A stretch of DNA of 37,921 nucleotides from Pseudomonas defluvii (GCF_001695625.1 NZ_MBPN01000046.1:1-37921); one strand, 5' to 3'; numbered from the stretch's first letter, positions 1 to 7,829 are shown. Numbers and translations: made by a program. The notes: a model not told the origin generated them from the letters alone.

Positions 1-47
1 AGCAGGTCGTTGGGGCCAAGTGCAGGCAGTGGGGTTGGGCGAGTCAT
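1..47 (-). CDS. Start of an unidentified gene, cut by the window edge
   Basis: On the minus strand an ATG at 47-45 opens a frame that stays open to the edge, reading MTRPTPLPALGPNDLL. An AGGA ribosome-binding site lies about eight bases upstream of the ATG, which is the main support. Only about 15 codons are visible, so no family can be named. It diverges from the FliL-like gene. The 278 bases between them show no clear repeat or promoter that I would defend. Confidence 0.45.
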   Translation of the reverse strand, partial: MTRPTPLPALGPNDL

Positions 48-325
48 GGTCGTCTTCCTTGTCAGTTAGGACACGCGGGTCAGGCGATTGGAGGGCGCGT
101 TTCAAGGAAAGATCCCGACGCTGGCAAGGATTTGTTCAGCTGGCCGTCAGGGGATGTGCCATTTGCAAGGCCGGGCTATTCCTTTGCGTGTGCTGGCCGA
201 TAAGTGTAGAAGGGCAGGTTTGGGGCCAACGAGCATGGCCCGGCTTGATAGGCTGGCATAAGCCCGCGCTTGGGTTTGCCAAAAGCGCTGGTTATGCTGG
301 CGCCAACTGTTTGAGGAGTGAATTC

Positions 326-730
326 GTGAAAGCGTGGATCGTGATGCTGGTGGCCCTGATGCTGCCTGCGGCCGCTATGGCCGAGGAGTCCAAGGAAGAT
401 GCACCGAAAGTGGCCTACATCTCCCTGACACCGCCCTTTGTTGGCAACTATGCCCTCGACGGTGGGCCGAAACTGCACGTGTACAAGGCTGATGTTGCCC
501 TGCGGGTGACCGGTGAAGCCGCAGCGGCAGCGGTCAAGCACCATGAGCCGTTGATCCGCAACCAGCTCGTTGCACTGTTTACCCAGCAGAACCTGGAGAG
601 CATGAGCAATGTCGAGTCCAAGGAAAAGCTGCGTCAGGAAGCGCTGAAGCAGGTCCAGCAGGTGCTCAATGACGAAGAGGGCAAGCCGATCGTCGAAGAC
701 CTGCTGTTCAACAACCTGATCGTGCAGTAA
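326..730 (+). CDS. Secreted FliL-like protein
   Basis: Predicted 134-residue protein of the FliL family (flagellar basal body-associated protein). The GTG start at 326 is chosen because GAGGAG at 313-318 lies seven bases upstream and because the protein then begins with a clean signal peptide or membrane anchor (MKAWIVMLVALMLPAAAMA). The frame is open further upstream, but that part looks non-coding. The mature part has the family pattern: a hydrophobic strand (KVAYISLTPPF), a repeated strand region (KLHVYKADVALRVTG), then helices with HEPLIRNQLV and a C-terminal VEDLLFNNLIVQ. There are no flagellar genes nearby, so it is probably a FliL paralogue working outside the flagellar operon; its role is unknown. 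Its stop (728-730) directly abuts the stop of the convergent permease gene. Confidence 0.85.
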   Translation: MKAWIVMLVALMLPAAAMAEESKEDAPKVAYISLTPPFVGNYALDGGPKLHVYKADVALRVTGEAAAAAVKHHEPLIRNQLVALFTQQNLESMSNVESKEKLRQEALKQVQQVLNDEEGKPIVEDLLFNNLIVQ

Positions 731-1849
731 TCAGGAGGTCAGGGTTCGTCTGAAGCGCGCCAACGCGATGCTGAAGAACAACAGGCCGATCGCGCCGAGC
801 GCGAGCAGGTCTGGCCAGACTACGTCGACGCCGGCATCGCGGAACAGGATGGCGGCGGCGAGGCTGACGAAGTGGGTCGAGGGTGAGCCCTGCATGACCC
901 ACTGCAGCCACTGCGGCATGCTGTCCAGCGGTGTGCTGCCGCCCGAGAGCAACAGCATCGGGATAATCACCGGGATCGCCAACAAGCCGAACTGCGGGGT
1001 CGAACGGGCCAGCGTGGCGAGGAAAATCCCCAAGGCGGTACTGGCGAACAGATAGAGCGCGGTCACTGCCAGGAACAGCCCGAGCGAACCTGCCAGCGGT
1101 ACACCCAGTGCGCCTTTGACCACCACCTCCAGCGATACCCAGGTGCACAGCACTACCACCAGCGCGTTGCTGCCAATTTTCGCCAGCATGATTTCCAGTG
1201 CGGTCAATGGCAATACCAGCAGGTGGTCGAGGGTGCCGTGCTCGCGCTCACGAAGCAGTGCTGTGCCGGTCAGGATGATTGCCAGGATGGTGATGTTGTT
1301 GACGATCTGGATCACCGCCAGGAACCAGCCACCTTCCAGGTTGGTGTTGAACAACGCCCGATTGGTCAGCAGGGCCGGTGCACGCTCGACGCTTGAGTCG
1401 GGGTTGGCGTAGTCGAGCAACTCGCGTTCAAAGATCCGCCCGATGTAGCCAGCCCCCATGAACGCCTGGCTCATGGCGGTGGCATCCACATTGATCTGCA
1501 GTTCCGGTGAGCGCCCCGCGAGCAGGTCGGTCTGGAAGTTCACCGGAATGTTGATCACAAACGTGTACTGACCGTTGTCCAGAACCTGGTCGATCCGGTC
1601 ATAGGACAGGGCGGTGGCCGTCTGGAACTCGGGAGGTTGCAGGGCCTGGGTGAGTTTGCGCGAGATCAGGCTGTGGTCTTCGTCGACCACGGCGACGCTG
1701 GCGTTGTGCACGCCAATCACGGAACCCGCCGCCGGCATATAGATGGCCACACTGAAGGCATAGAGGAGGAACAGCAACAGCACGCTGTCATGGCGCAGGC
1801 TGGTGAGCTCTTTGAGCCCCAGGCGCAGAATGTGAGCAAGGCGATGCAT
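731..1849 (-). CDS. yhhJ: ABC-2 type permease, YhhJ-like
   Basis: Predicted 372-residue inner-membrane permease. The start at 1849 (MHRLAHILRLGLKEL) overlaps the stop of rbbA by one base (TGATG), indicating translational coupling; the open frame extends further upstream but only inside rbbA. Architecture is that of ABC-2 permeases: one N-terminal membrane helix (about residues 20-45), a large periplasmic domain (about 45-175), then five or so hydrophobic helices in the C-terminal half, with the family-typical LLREREHGTLDHLLVLPLT cytoplasmic segment just after the first of these. Third gene of the yhiI-rbbA-yhhJ-like operon. It probably forms the export channel with RbbA's own permease domain. 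The substrate is not known. Confidence 0.9.
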   Translation of the reverse strand: MHRLAHILRLGLKELTSLRHDSVLLLFLLYAFSVAIYMPAAGSVIGVHNASVAVVDEDHSLISRKLTQALQPPEFQTATALSYDRIDQVLDNGQYTFVINIPVNFQTDLLAGRSPELQINVDATAMSQAFMGAGYIGRIFERELLDYANPDSSVERAPALLTNRALFNTNLEGGWFLAVIQIVNNITILAIILTGTALLREREHGTLDHLLVLPLTALEIMLAKIGSNALVVVLCTWVSLEVVVKGALGVPLAGSLGLFLAVTALYLFASTALGIFLATLARSTPQFGLLAIPVIIPMLLLSGGSTPLDSMPQWLQWVMQGSPSTHFVSLAAAILFRDAGVDVVWPDLLALGAIGLLFFSIALARFRRTLTS

Positions 1850-4572
1850 CAGGCCTCCTGCTTTTTCAACATGGCCAGGCTCAAGCCCGTGAAGGCAAGG
1901 AAGAATCCCAGCAGGGCCAGGCATTGCGGCCACAGCTCGCGCAGGCTCAGGGCCTTGGTGAAGGTGCCGACGGCGATGTCGAGGAAGTAGCCGGCGGGGA
2001 ACAGCTGCCCCATCACCGCTGCTGTGCCTTCGAGTGACGAGCGTGGCACGATCAACCCGGAGAACTGAATGGTGGGCAGGCTGGTGATGATCATGGTGCC
2101 GAGGATCGCGGCGATCTGGGTGCGGGTGAACGCAGAGATCAGCATCCCCATGCTGGTGGTCGCCAGCAGGTAGAGCACGCCACCGCACGCCAGGGCGAAG
2201 GCGCTACCCTTGAACGGCACGCCGAACAGCCAGCGGTTCATCGCCACCAGCAGTGCCAGGTTGATCAGGCTGACGATCAGATAAGGCACCTGCTTGCCGA
2301 GCAGGAATTCCAGGCGTGTCAGGGGTGTGGCATAGAAGTTGGTAATCGAGCCCAACTCCTTCTCACGGACGATACCCAGCGCGGTCAGCATGGCCGGGAT
2401 GAAGGCCAGAATCAGCGCCATGACGCCGGGGCCGATGGCGTTCACGCTGACGACATCCTGGTTGTAGCGAAAGCGTGTTTCCAGGTTTACCAGTGGCTGT
2501 GCCGGCTGAGCGGCACTGCTCAAGGACGCCAGTAATGCCAGGTTGCCCTGATGCACGGCTTCGACATAGTTCCGGCTGGTTTCGGCGCGAAACGGCATGC
2601 CACCGTCGAGCCAGGCGGCTACGGTCGGCTGGCGACCGGCGTAGAGGTCGCGACCAAAGCCCGGCGGTATCTCCAGCGCCAGCTTGATCTCGGAACGCTG
2701 CAGGCGCCGGTGCATTTGCCCCAGGTCGGTTATCGGTGCTTGCTCATCGAAGTAGCGCGAGCCACGAAACGCTTCCAGGTAGGCGCGGCTTTGCGGGCTT
2801 TGGTCCTGGTCATAGACCGCAAAGGCGAGGTTCTCGACGTCCAGCGAGATCCCGAAACCAAAGATCACCATCATGAACAGTGCGCCGAGCAAGGCAAACG
2901 CCAGGCGTACCTTGTCCCGCAGTAGCTCCTTGCCCTCGCGGTTTGCCAGGGCGAACAGGCGCTTGAGGCTGAAGCCTCGGCGCTGGCGCAGTAACGTCGG
3001 CGCGGCGGCCGTGTTCAGCGGGGTGTCAGTGGCAGGCGCCTCCATCGGGCCCTGGGCCTGTTCCAGGCAGCGCACGAAGGCGTCTTCCAGGGTGTCGCCG
3101 GCGAACTGTGTCTGCAGCGCTGAGGGCGTATCGCAGGCCAGTACCTGGCCGGCGTGCATCAACGAAATGCGGTCGCAGCGTTGTGCCTCGTTCATGAAAT
3201 GGGTGGAGAGGAAGATGGTCACGCCCTGTTCCCGTGACAGCTCGATCAGCAGGCGCCAGAAGTCGTCACGGGCGGCGGGATCGACTCCCGAGGTCGGTTC
3301 GTCGAGGATCAGCACTTCCGGCCGGTGCAGTACCGCCACTGCGAGCGAAAGCCGTTGGCGAATCCCCAGGGGAAGCGCGCCGGATTGTTGGTCGGCCACG
3401 TTGTTCAGATCGAAACGCTGGATCAGTTCGGCGATGCGCGGACGACTTTCGGCGTTGGGCAAGTCAAACAGGCGTGCGTGCAGCTCAAGGTTTTGCCGCA
3501 CACTCAGCTCGCCGTACAGGGAAAAGCTCTGCGACATGAAACCGACCCGTTTGCGGGTGGCCAGGTCGCTGGCATCCACGGGGCGCCCGAGCAGGCTGGC
3601 GCTGCCTTCGCTGGCGGGCATCAGGCCGGTCAGGACCTTCATGGTGGTGGTTTTACCGCACCCGTTGGAGCCAAGAAAGCCGAAGATCTCGCCACGACCA
3701 ATGGCGAAGCTGACCTTGTTGACCGCGGTGAAGTCGCCAAAGCGCAGGGTCAGTTCATGAGCTTCGATGGCGATTTCGGCGTTGCTGTCGGCCCGTGGCG
3801 GTATGTGCAAGGGTTGCCCGCTGCGCTTGCTGTCACCCTGAAAGTGAGTAAAGGCGTCGTCGAGCTTGTCGCTGGGGGTCACGGCGGCCAGTTCGCGGCT
3901 GGGCCCGGCGGCGATCATGCGTCCGCGGTCGAGCATCAGGCAATGCTCGAACTGCTCGGCTTCTTCCATGTAGGCCGTAGCGACCAGCAGGGTCAGTTGC
4001 GGGCGCTCGCGGCGCACCTGCTCGACCAGTTCCCAAAAGCGCCGCCGGGACAACGGGTCGACGCCTGTGGTCGGTTCGTCGAGGATCAACAAGTCGGGGT
4101 CATGGATCAGCGCGCAGCACAGCCCGAGCTTTTGTTTCATGCCGCCTGAGAGCTTGCCGGCGGGACGGTCGGCGAAACGCACCAGGTCAGTGGCCAGCAG
4201 CAGCTCGTGAATGCGTCGCTCGCATTCCGCGCGGGGCAGGCCGAACAGGGTGGCGAAGAAACTGATGTTTTCGCGTATCGACAGGTCCGGGTAAAGGTTG
4301 TTGCCCAGCCCTTGGGGCATGAAGGCGATGCGTGAGTACAGGCTGCGGCGATGGCGACGCTCGTCGATCGAGCCGTCGAGCACCTGTAGCGTGCCGGTCT
4401 GCAACTTTTTCACCCCGGCAATCAACCCAAGCAGGCTGGACTTTCCCGCACCATCGGGGCCGATCAGGCCGCAACGGGTGCCGGCTGGCAGCTCGAAGTC
4501 GATGCCCTGCAGGGCCACTACGGTGCCGTAGCGATGGCTGATGCCCTTGGCGTGCAGCGCCAGCGCATTCAT
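1849..4572 (-). CDS. rbbA: RbbA-type fused double ATPase and permease
   Basis: Predicted 907 residues, close to E. coli RbbA, with the same layout: two ABC ATPase domains followed by an ABC-2 permease domain. Domain 1 (about 5-240) has Walker A GPDGAGKS at 38-45, signature LSGGMKQ at 141-147 and Walker B LLILDEP at 161-167, but its switch position reads TAYMEEA, with Tyr where His is usual. Domain 2 (about 265-500) has Walker A GSNGCGKT at 301-308, a degenerate signature (LPLGIRQR), a normal LILDEP Walker B and a normal STHF switch His. The permease part (about 545-907) has one N-terminal helix, a periplasmic region and five later helices. The start at 4572 overlaps the HlyD stop by four bases (ATGA). 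E. coli RbbA was described as ribosome-associated; the operon context here speaks for an exporter. Confidence 0.92.
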   Translation of the reverse strand: MNALALHAKGISHRYGTVVALQGIDFELPAGTRCGLIGPDGAGKSSLLGLIAGVKKLQTGTLQVLDGSIDERRHRRSLYSRIAFMPQGLGNNLYPDLSIRENISFFATLFGLPRAECERRIHELLLATDLVRFADRPAGKLSGGMKQKLGLCCALIHDPDLLILDEPTTGVDPLSRRRFWELVEQVRRERPQLTLLVATAYMEEAEQFEHCLMLDRGRMIAAGPSRELAAVTPSDKLDDAFTHFQGDSKRSGQPLHIPPRADSNAEIAIEAHELTLRFGDFTAVNKVSFAIGRGEIFGFLGSNGCGKTTTMKVLTGLMPASEGSASLLGRPVDASDLATRKRVGFMSQSFSLYGELSVRQNLELHARLFDLPNAESRPRIAELIQRFDLNNVADQQSGALPLGIRQRLSLAVAVLHRPEVLILDEPTSGVDPAARDDFWRLLIELSREQGVTIFLSTHFMNEAQRCDRISLMHAGQVLACDTPSALQTQFAGDTLEDAFVRCLEQAQGPMEAPATDTPLNTAAAPTLLRQRRGFSLKRLFALANREGKELLRDKVRLAFALLGALFMMVIFGFGISLDVENLAFAVYDQDQSPQSRAYLEAFRGSRYFDEQAPITDLGQMHRRLQRSEIKLALEIPPGFGRDLYAGRQPTVAAWLDGGMPFRAETSRNYVEAVHQGNLALLASLSSAAQPAQPLVNLETRFRYNQDVVSVNAIGPGVMALILAFIPAMLTALGIVREKELGSITNFYATPLTRLEFLLGKQVPYLIVSLINLALLVAMNRWLFGVPFKGSAFALACGGVLYLLATTSMGMLISAFTRTQIAAILGTMIITSLPTIQFSGLIVPRSSLEGTAAVMGQLFPAGYFLDIAVGTFTKALSLRELWPQCLALLGFFLAFTGLSLAMLKKQEA

Positions 4573-5534
4573 TGCAGGTTGGCCGGCCAGTCCACGGGGG
4601 CCGTGCGTACATAGCCGGCCCCCGGCATACCGGGTTTGGCTTGAGGCAGGGCGCTAGGGTCGGTCAGTCGCAGTTTTACTCGGAACACCAGCTTCTGGCG
4701 TTCGTCACGGGTTTCCACTTGCTTGGGGGTGAACTGAGCCTTGGCCGCGACAAAGGTGATCTTGGCCGGCAGGGCTTTGTCGGGCAGGGCATCGAGTACG
4801 ATCCGTGCCTGATCGCCCATGGTCAGTTTGCCGGCGGTCGAAGCTGGCAGGTAGAGGTTCATGTACTGATCGTTGGGGTCGATCAGCAGGAGTACACGTC
4901 CGCCCGCCGGCAGCACCTCGCCGGGCTCGGCCAAGCGTAACTGGATCACCCCGTCGATGGGGGCGCGCAGGCTGCTGTCGTCAATTTCGCTGGTCAACTG
5001 TTCGACCTGTGCCTGCGCCGCACCAATGGCCGCATTGATAGCCGCCAGTTGTGCACGAGCGGCGACCACCGCCGAGCTGCTGGTGTCGAAGCGTGCCTGT
5101 TGCTGATCGAGCAGTTGCTGGCTGGCGTACTTGCGCTGGAACAGTTCACGACTGCGCCGCAGCTCTTGGCTGGCAAGCAGCAACTCGCTCTGACGCAACT
5201 GCACGTTGGCCTGGGCCGCGGCGTAGTTCTCCTTGGCGCGCAGCACTTCCGCTTCGGCCTGGGTACGTTGGGCTTCGAGGGTTCGGGTGTCGATGCGGGC
5301 CAGCAATTGTCCCTGCTTCACGCTGTCGCCTTCATCGGCCAGCACTTCGGCCAGGCGCCCGGGAACCTTGCTGGCGATCTGCACTTCGGTGGCTTCAAGC
5401 CGACCGTTGCCTTGGCTCAGGCCTTCGGGCAGGCGATCATGCAATGATTTCCAGTAGCCCAAGCCGCCCGCGGCCATGAGCAGAGCAATCAGGGCAACGG
5501 CGAAAAGTCTTGGTGTGTGTTGGCTAAGCGACAT
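4569..5534 (-). CDS. yhiI: HlyD-family periplasmic adaptor, YhiI-like
   Basis: Predicted 321-residue membrane-fusion (adaptor) protein. One N-terminal membrane helix (about residues 10-27) anchors it in the inner membrane. Then comes the first lipoyl half (VQIASKVPGRLAEVLADEGD), a long alpha-helical coiled-coil hairpin rich in Ala, Gln, Glu and Arg (about 85-185), the second lipoyl half (SLRAPIDGVIQLRLAEPGE) and a beta-barrel domain. First gene of the operon with rbbA and yhhJ. The three together form a tripartite-style exporter lacking only an outer-membrane channel, which is not in the window. A modest GGAT ribosome-binding site precedes the ATG. Confidence 0.92.
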   Translation of the reverse strand: MSLSQHTPRLFAVALIALLMAAGGLGYWKSLHDRLPEGLSQGNGRLEATEVQIASKVPGRLAEVLADEGDSVKQGQLLARIDTRTLEAQRTQAEAEVLRAKENYAAAQANVQLRQSELLLASQELRRSRELFQRKYASQQLLDQQQARFDTSSSAVVAARAQLAAINAAIGAAQAQVEQLTSEIDDSSLRAPIDGVIQLRLAEPGEVLPAGGRVLLLIDPNDQYMNLYLPASTAGKLTMGDQARIVLDALPDKALPAKITFVAAKAQFTPKQVETRDERQKLVFRVKLRLTDPSALPQAKPGMPGAGYVRTAPVDWPANLQ

Positions 5535-5597
5535 TGTTCAAGCATCCTGCGGCAATGACGTCAGTGTGACGGTTCCCTGTTTAGCTGGGTTGATGTC

Positions 5598-5620
5598 CGT
5601 CAATTGAGTAGGAATCCTAC
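5598..5620 (-). promoter_or_regulatory. Possible promoter and operator of the yhiI-rbbA-yhhJ operon
   Basis: On the minus strand a -35-like TTGACG (5603-5598) lies about 65 bases before the yhiI start. Directly upstream of it is a perfect 6-1-6 inverted repeat GTAGGA-A-TCCTAC (5608-5620). No good -10 sits at the ideal 17-base spacing, so the promoter itself is weakly supported. The repeat could be the site of a regulator encoded elsewhere, or chance. Confidence 0.3.
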
Positions 5621-5625
5621 CCTGT

Positions 5626-6075
5626 TCAGCGCAAGGCGAGTACAGCGGCCCATTGTTCGGCCGTTACCGGCATGACCGAAAGGCGGCTGCCTTTCTGTAC
5701 CAGTGGCAGCTCGGCGAGGGCTGTTTGCTGTTTCAGGTAACCCAGGCCAAGCACCTTTGTGAATGTCTCGACATGGATGACATTGATGGCGCTCCACGGG
5801 TTCTTCTCGGCAGTGGCCTTGGCGTCGAAGTAGTGGCTCTCGGGATCGAGCGCGGTGGGGTCCGGGTAAGCGTCCGAGGTGATCCGGGCAATGCCGGCAA
5901 TACCCGGCTCCGGGCAGCTGGAATGGTAGAAAAAGAACGCATCACCTACCGTCATCGAACGAATGAAATTGCGTGCCTGGTAGTTGCGCACGCCGTCCCA
6001 GCGGGTTTCGCCGAGCGTGGCCAGGTCTTGGATCGAGAGCTCGTCGGGCTCGGATTTCATCAGCCAATAGGCCAT
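5626..6075 (-). CDS. EVE domain protein (PUA-like fold)
   Basis: Predicted 149-residue single-domain EVE protein. The start at 6075 (MAYWLMKSEPDELSI) is chosen over upstream starts because AGGAG lies eight bases before it and because members of this family begin with this W-x-x-KSEP motif. Other family features are RWDGVRNYQARNFIR (about 27-41), the aromatic patch FFFYHSS, and GIAGIARI. EVE domains resemble PUA and YTH folds and are thought to bind modified bases in nucleic acid; the biological role of this free-standing form is not established. It stands upstream of the export operon in the same orientation, with about 90 bases between them. Confidence 0.9.
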   Translation of the reverse strand: MAYWLMKSEPDELSIQDLATLGETRWDGVRNYQARNFIRSMTVGDAFFFYHSSCPEPGIAGIARITSDAYPDPTALDPESHYFDAKATAEKNPWSAINVIHVETFTKVLGLGYLKQQTALAELPLVQKGSRLSVMPVTAEQWAAVLALR

Positions 6076-6260
6076 GGAAGGTGCTCCTGAAAAAATTGGA
6101 AACAACCTGTGGCGCGAAACCGACAGCCGGTTGACGTCAACGTTTGCGTGTCGCTTCAGGTTGTCGGAGAATGCGCGGGTTTTAAGCATGACGCTGCTGC
6201 ACGGCCTACCTCGCTAACCGTTGCTGCCATCGTGATCAGTTTGCCTGAGGGGGGCAATCG

Positions 6261-6401
6261 ATGAATCGCAAACCGGATATGATCTGGGTACTCGTTTTTC
6301 TGTTCGGTTTGGGTGTGGTCACTACCGGTTATGCGGAAAGCCTCTGGGAGCGCAACCTCGCCACCAATTATGAAGTGTCGGTCATCCCGCAACAGCGTTG
6401 A
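6261..6401 (+). CDS. Small single-helix membrane protein, 46 residues
   Basis: An ATG at 6261 opens a 46-codon frame ending TGA at 6399-6401. It is preceded by a purine-rich GAGGGGGG about six to ten bases upstream. The sequence is MNRKPDMIWVLVFLFGLG..., with positive N-terminal residues, a hydrophobic helix at about 8-24, then a polar tail (ESLWERN...YEVSVIPQQR). This fits a small inner-membrane protein, N-terminus inside, or an uncleaved export signal. I recall short unnamed proteins at this place in other Pseudomonas genomes, but no function. It is convergent with ygfA, with only 18 bases between the stops. The 185 bases upstream (shared with the EVE gene) hold a 12-base palindrome, GTTGACGTCAAC, at 6130-6141. 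Confidence 0.65.
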   Translation: MNRKPDMIWVLVFLFGLGVVTTGYAESLWERNLATNYEVSVIPQQR

Positions 6402-6419
6402 TCGGCTGCTTGCCTGCGC

Positions 6420-7025
6420 TTAGTTCGCCAGGTACCAGCCCTTGTCCGAAACAGTTCCTTGAAGCGGTACATCCCAACTGGCTTGAGTCAGTCGCTCGAC
6501 CTTCTGGCATTCATGCGCCAGCCCCAGCAGCAGTGGTTTTCTCCAGGTTTTGCGTCGGGCAAGGTAGCCCAGGCTTCGGTCGTAGAAACCACCGCCCATA
6601 CCCAAGCGTCCCCCTGTTTCATCGAACCCTACAAGCGGCAGTAGGACCAGGTCCAGCGCCCATACGGGGCGTTGCCGTGCCTGACTAATGACGGGTTCAG
6701 GAATGCGGAAGCGGTTGGGGCGCAGCTTTTCGCCTGCCTCAATGCGTTGAAAGGCCATCTTGGTCTTCGGCCAGGCGTGCAGTACTGGCAGGTAGGTACG
6801 CTTGCCACGGCGTTGGGCCTCGCGCAGCAACAGGCGCGGGTCGATTTCGCTGTCGTTGGGCAGGTACAAGGCAATGTGCCTGGCGCGACGGAACAACGGA
6901 TGCTGTGCCAGCTGGCAATACAGGTTCTGCGCGGCCCGGCGTTGTTCGGCAGGCGTCAACGCACGACGGGCATCTCGAAGCAGGCGGCGTAGCTGGGGGC
7001 GGGTGAGCAGCGCGGTGTCGGTCAT
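6420..7025 (-). CDS. ygfA: 5-formyltetrahydrofolate cyclo-ligase
   Basis: Predicted 201-residue cytosolic enzyme. It converts 5-formyltetrahydrofolate to 5,10-methenyltetrahydrofolate using ATP, returning a stored folate to the active one-carbon pool. Family marks are the basic N-terminus (LRRLLRDARRALTP), ALYLPNDSEIDPRLL, and the phosphate-binding loop LGMGGGFYDR at 141-150. The start at 7025 (MTDTALLTRPQ) fits family length; the frame runs upstream into the 6S RNA. The gene lies directly downstream of the 6S RNA on the same strand, as in many gamma-proteobacteria, and is probably read through from it. The folate link to gcvTHP further along the window is functional, not operonic. Confidence 0.93.
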   Translation of the reverse strand: MTDTALLTRPQLRRLLRDARRALTPAEQRRAAQNLYCQLAQHPLFRRARHIALYLPNDSEIDPRLLLREAQRRGKRTYLPVLHAWPKTKMAFQRIEAGEKLRPNRFRIPEPVISQARQRPVWALDLVLLPLVGFDETGGRLGMGGGFYDRSLGYLARRKTWRKPLLLGLAHECQKVERLTQASWDVPLQGTVSDKGWYLAN

Positions 7026-7104
7026 GGCACGGGCGGTCTCTTGAGCAACTGCCAGGCGGGTGGCAGCGCATGTGCGCGTGCCAGGGTTGGCAGGCGCAGG
7101 ATAA

Positions 7105-7284
7105 TCAGGCTCCCCGACGAACCGCTGTCGGTGTAGCCCTTGAACCCGAAAGTTCAAGGTGGAGATTGCAGGGGGCGTTAAGGCTTTCCGTCAGGCGGAC
7201 ATGCGCACCGGCCCCAGCGTGCAACCCCCGTGGTTGTGCGTATCGGCTCAGGGACATGACCGACTGGCAAGCACTCCAGGGAGT
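7105..7284 (-). ncRNA. ssrS: 6S RNA
   Basis: About 180 bases on the minus strand between zapA and ygfA match the 6S RNA pattern. There is a 5' part with GTCCCTGAGCCGATA as in E. coli 6S, the 3' AAGCCTTAA segment, and a hairpin CCTTGAAC/GTTCAAGG around 7132-7157. The ends pair: CTCCC near the 5' end with GGGAG near the 3' end, and GTCGG with CCGAC. 6S RNA mimics an open promoter, binds sigma-70 RNA polymerase and is used as template for short product RNAs. The 5' end is placed about seven bases after a TATACT -10 box. The 3' end is estimated from terminal pairing, so both ends may be off by several bases. Confidence 0.9.
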
Positions 7285-7291
7285 GAGCGAG

Positions 7292-7297
7292 AGTATA
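7292..7297 (-). promoter_or_regulatory. -10 box of the 6S RNA promoter
   Basis: TATACT on the minus strand lies about seven bases before the inferred 6S RNA 5' end and just after the zapA stop. No good -35 hexamer is visible at 16-18 bases, so the start may also rely on read-through from zapA or on another element. Confidence 0.55.
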
Positions 7298-7305
7298 CCT
7301 GAAAC

Positions 7306-7623
7306 TCAATTGGATGGTGTATCGGCATCGTTGGCCAACGCCTGATCGACGCGTTCCAGCAGGTCGCGCACCTGTTCGCGGGTGGCGCCGCCGACTTGAG
7401 GGGCTGGGCGTTCCTGGCGGTGCAGCAGGTCGTGGGTAATGTTGAGGGCGGCCATGACCGCGATACGGTCGGCGCCAATAACCTTGCCGCTGCTGCGGAT
7501 CTCGCGCATTTTGCCGTCCAGGTAGCGTGCAGCGCTGATCAGGTTGCTGCGTTCTTCCGGCGGACAGATGATCGAGTACTCTTTGTCGAGGATCTGAACG
7601 GTGACGCTATTGCTTGAACTCAT
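7306..7623 (-). CDS. zapA: Cell division protein ZapA
   Basis: Predicted 105 residues. ZapA binds FtsZ and promotes bundling of its protofilaments at the division site. The N-terminal domain (VTVQILDKEYSIICPPEER, then LISAARYLDGKMREIR) and the middle segment GADRIAVMAALNITHDLL are typical, followed by a C-terminal coiled-coil helix (EQVRDLLERVDQAL). The start overlaps the stop of the upstream small gene by four bases (ATGA). The 6S RNA begins about 20 bases past its stop; the zapA-ssrS-ygfA order is ancestral. Confidence 0.95.
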   Translation of the reverse strand: MSSSNSVTVQILDKEYSIICPPEERSNLISAARYLDGKMREIRSSGKVIGADRIAVMAALNITHDLLHRQERPAPQVGGATREQVRDLLERVDQALANDADTPSN

Positions 7624-7829
7624 GAGTCTTGCTCCAGGGCCTTGAGTCGCAAAATCATCGATTCGACCTTACGCCGGGCGATTTCATTTTTTTCGATGAG
7701 GTGGGCACGTTCCTCACGCCAGGATTTTTCCTGAGCTAATAAGAGTGCGTTTTGCCGTTTTAGTTGCTCGACCCGTTCAATCAACAGTTCGAGTCGGCCC
7801 ATCAGCGCTTGCAGCTCGGTCTCTTGCAT
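7620..7829 (-). CDS. Small coiled-coil protein, TIGR02449 / ZapB-like
   Basis: Predicted 69 residues, almost entirely one long amphipathic helix (LMGRLELLIERVEQLKRQNALLLAQEK...). It has heptad-spaced Leu and Ile and many Glu, Arg and Lys, as expected of a coiled coil. In Pseudomonas and relatives this small protein precedes zapA, and the four-base overlap with zapA shows co-translation. By size, shape and context it may act with ZapA at the FtsZ ring, like ZapB; that is inference. The ribosome-binding site before 7829 is weak. The 150 bases to the divergent ygfB-like gene contain no promoter I can assign with confidence. Confidence 0.85.
   Translation of the reverse strand: MQETELQALMGRLELLIERVEQLKRQNALLLAQEKSWREERAHLIEKNEIARRKVESMILRLKALEQDS

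Noticed and set aside
728..733. Meaning of the zero-gap convergent stops of the FliL-like and permease genes
   Set aside because: Stops that abut are not rare in compact genomes. No terminator structure is visible, so nothing more can be claimed.
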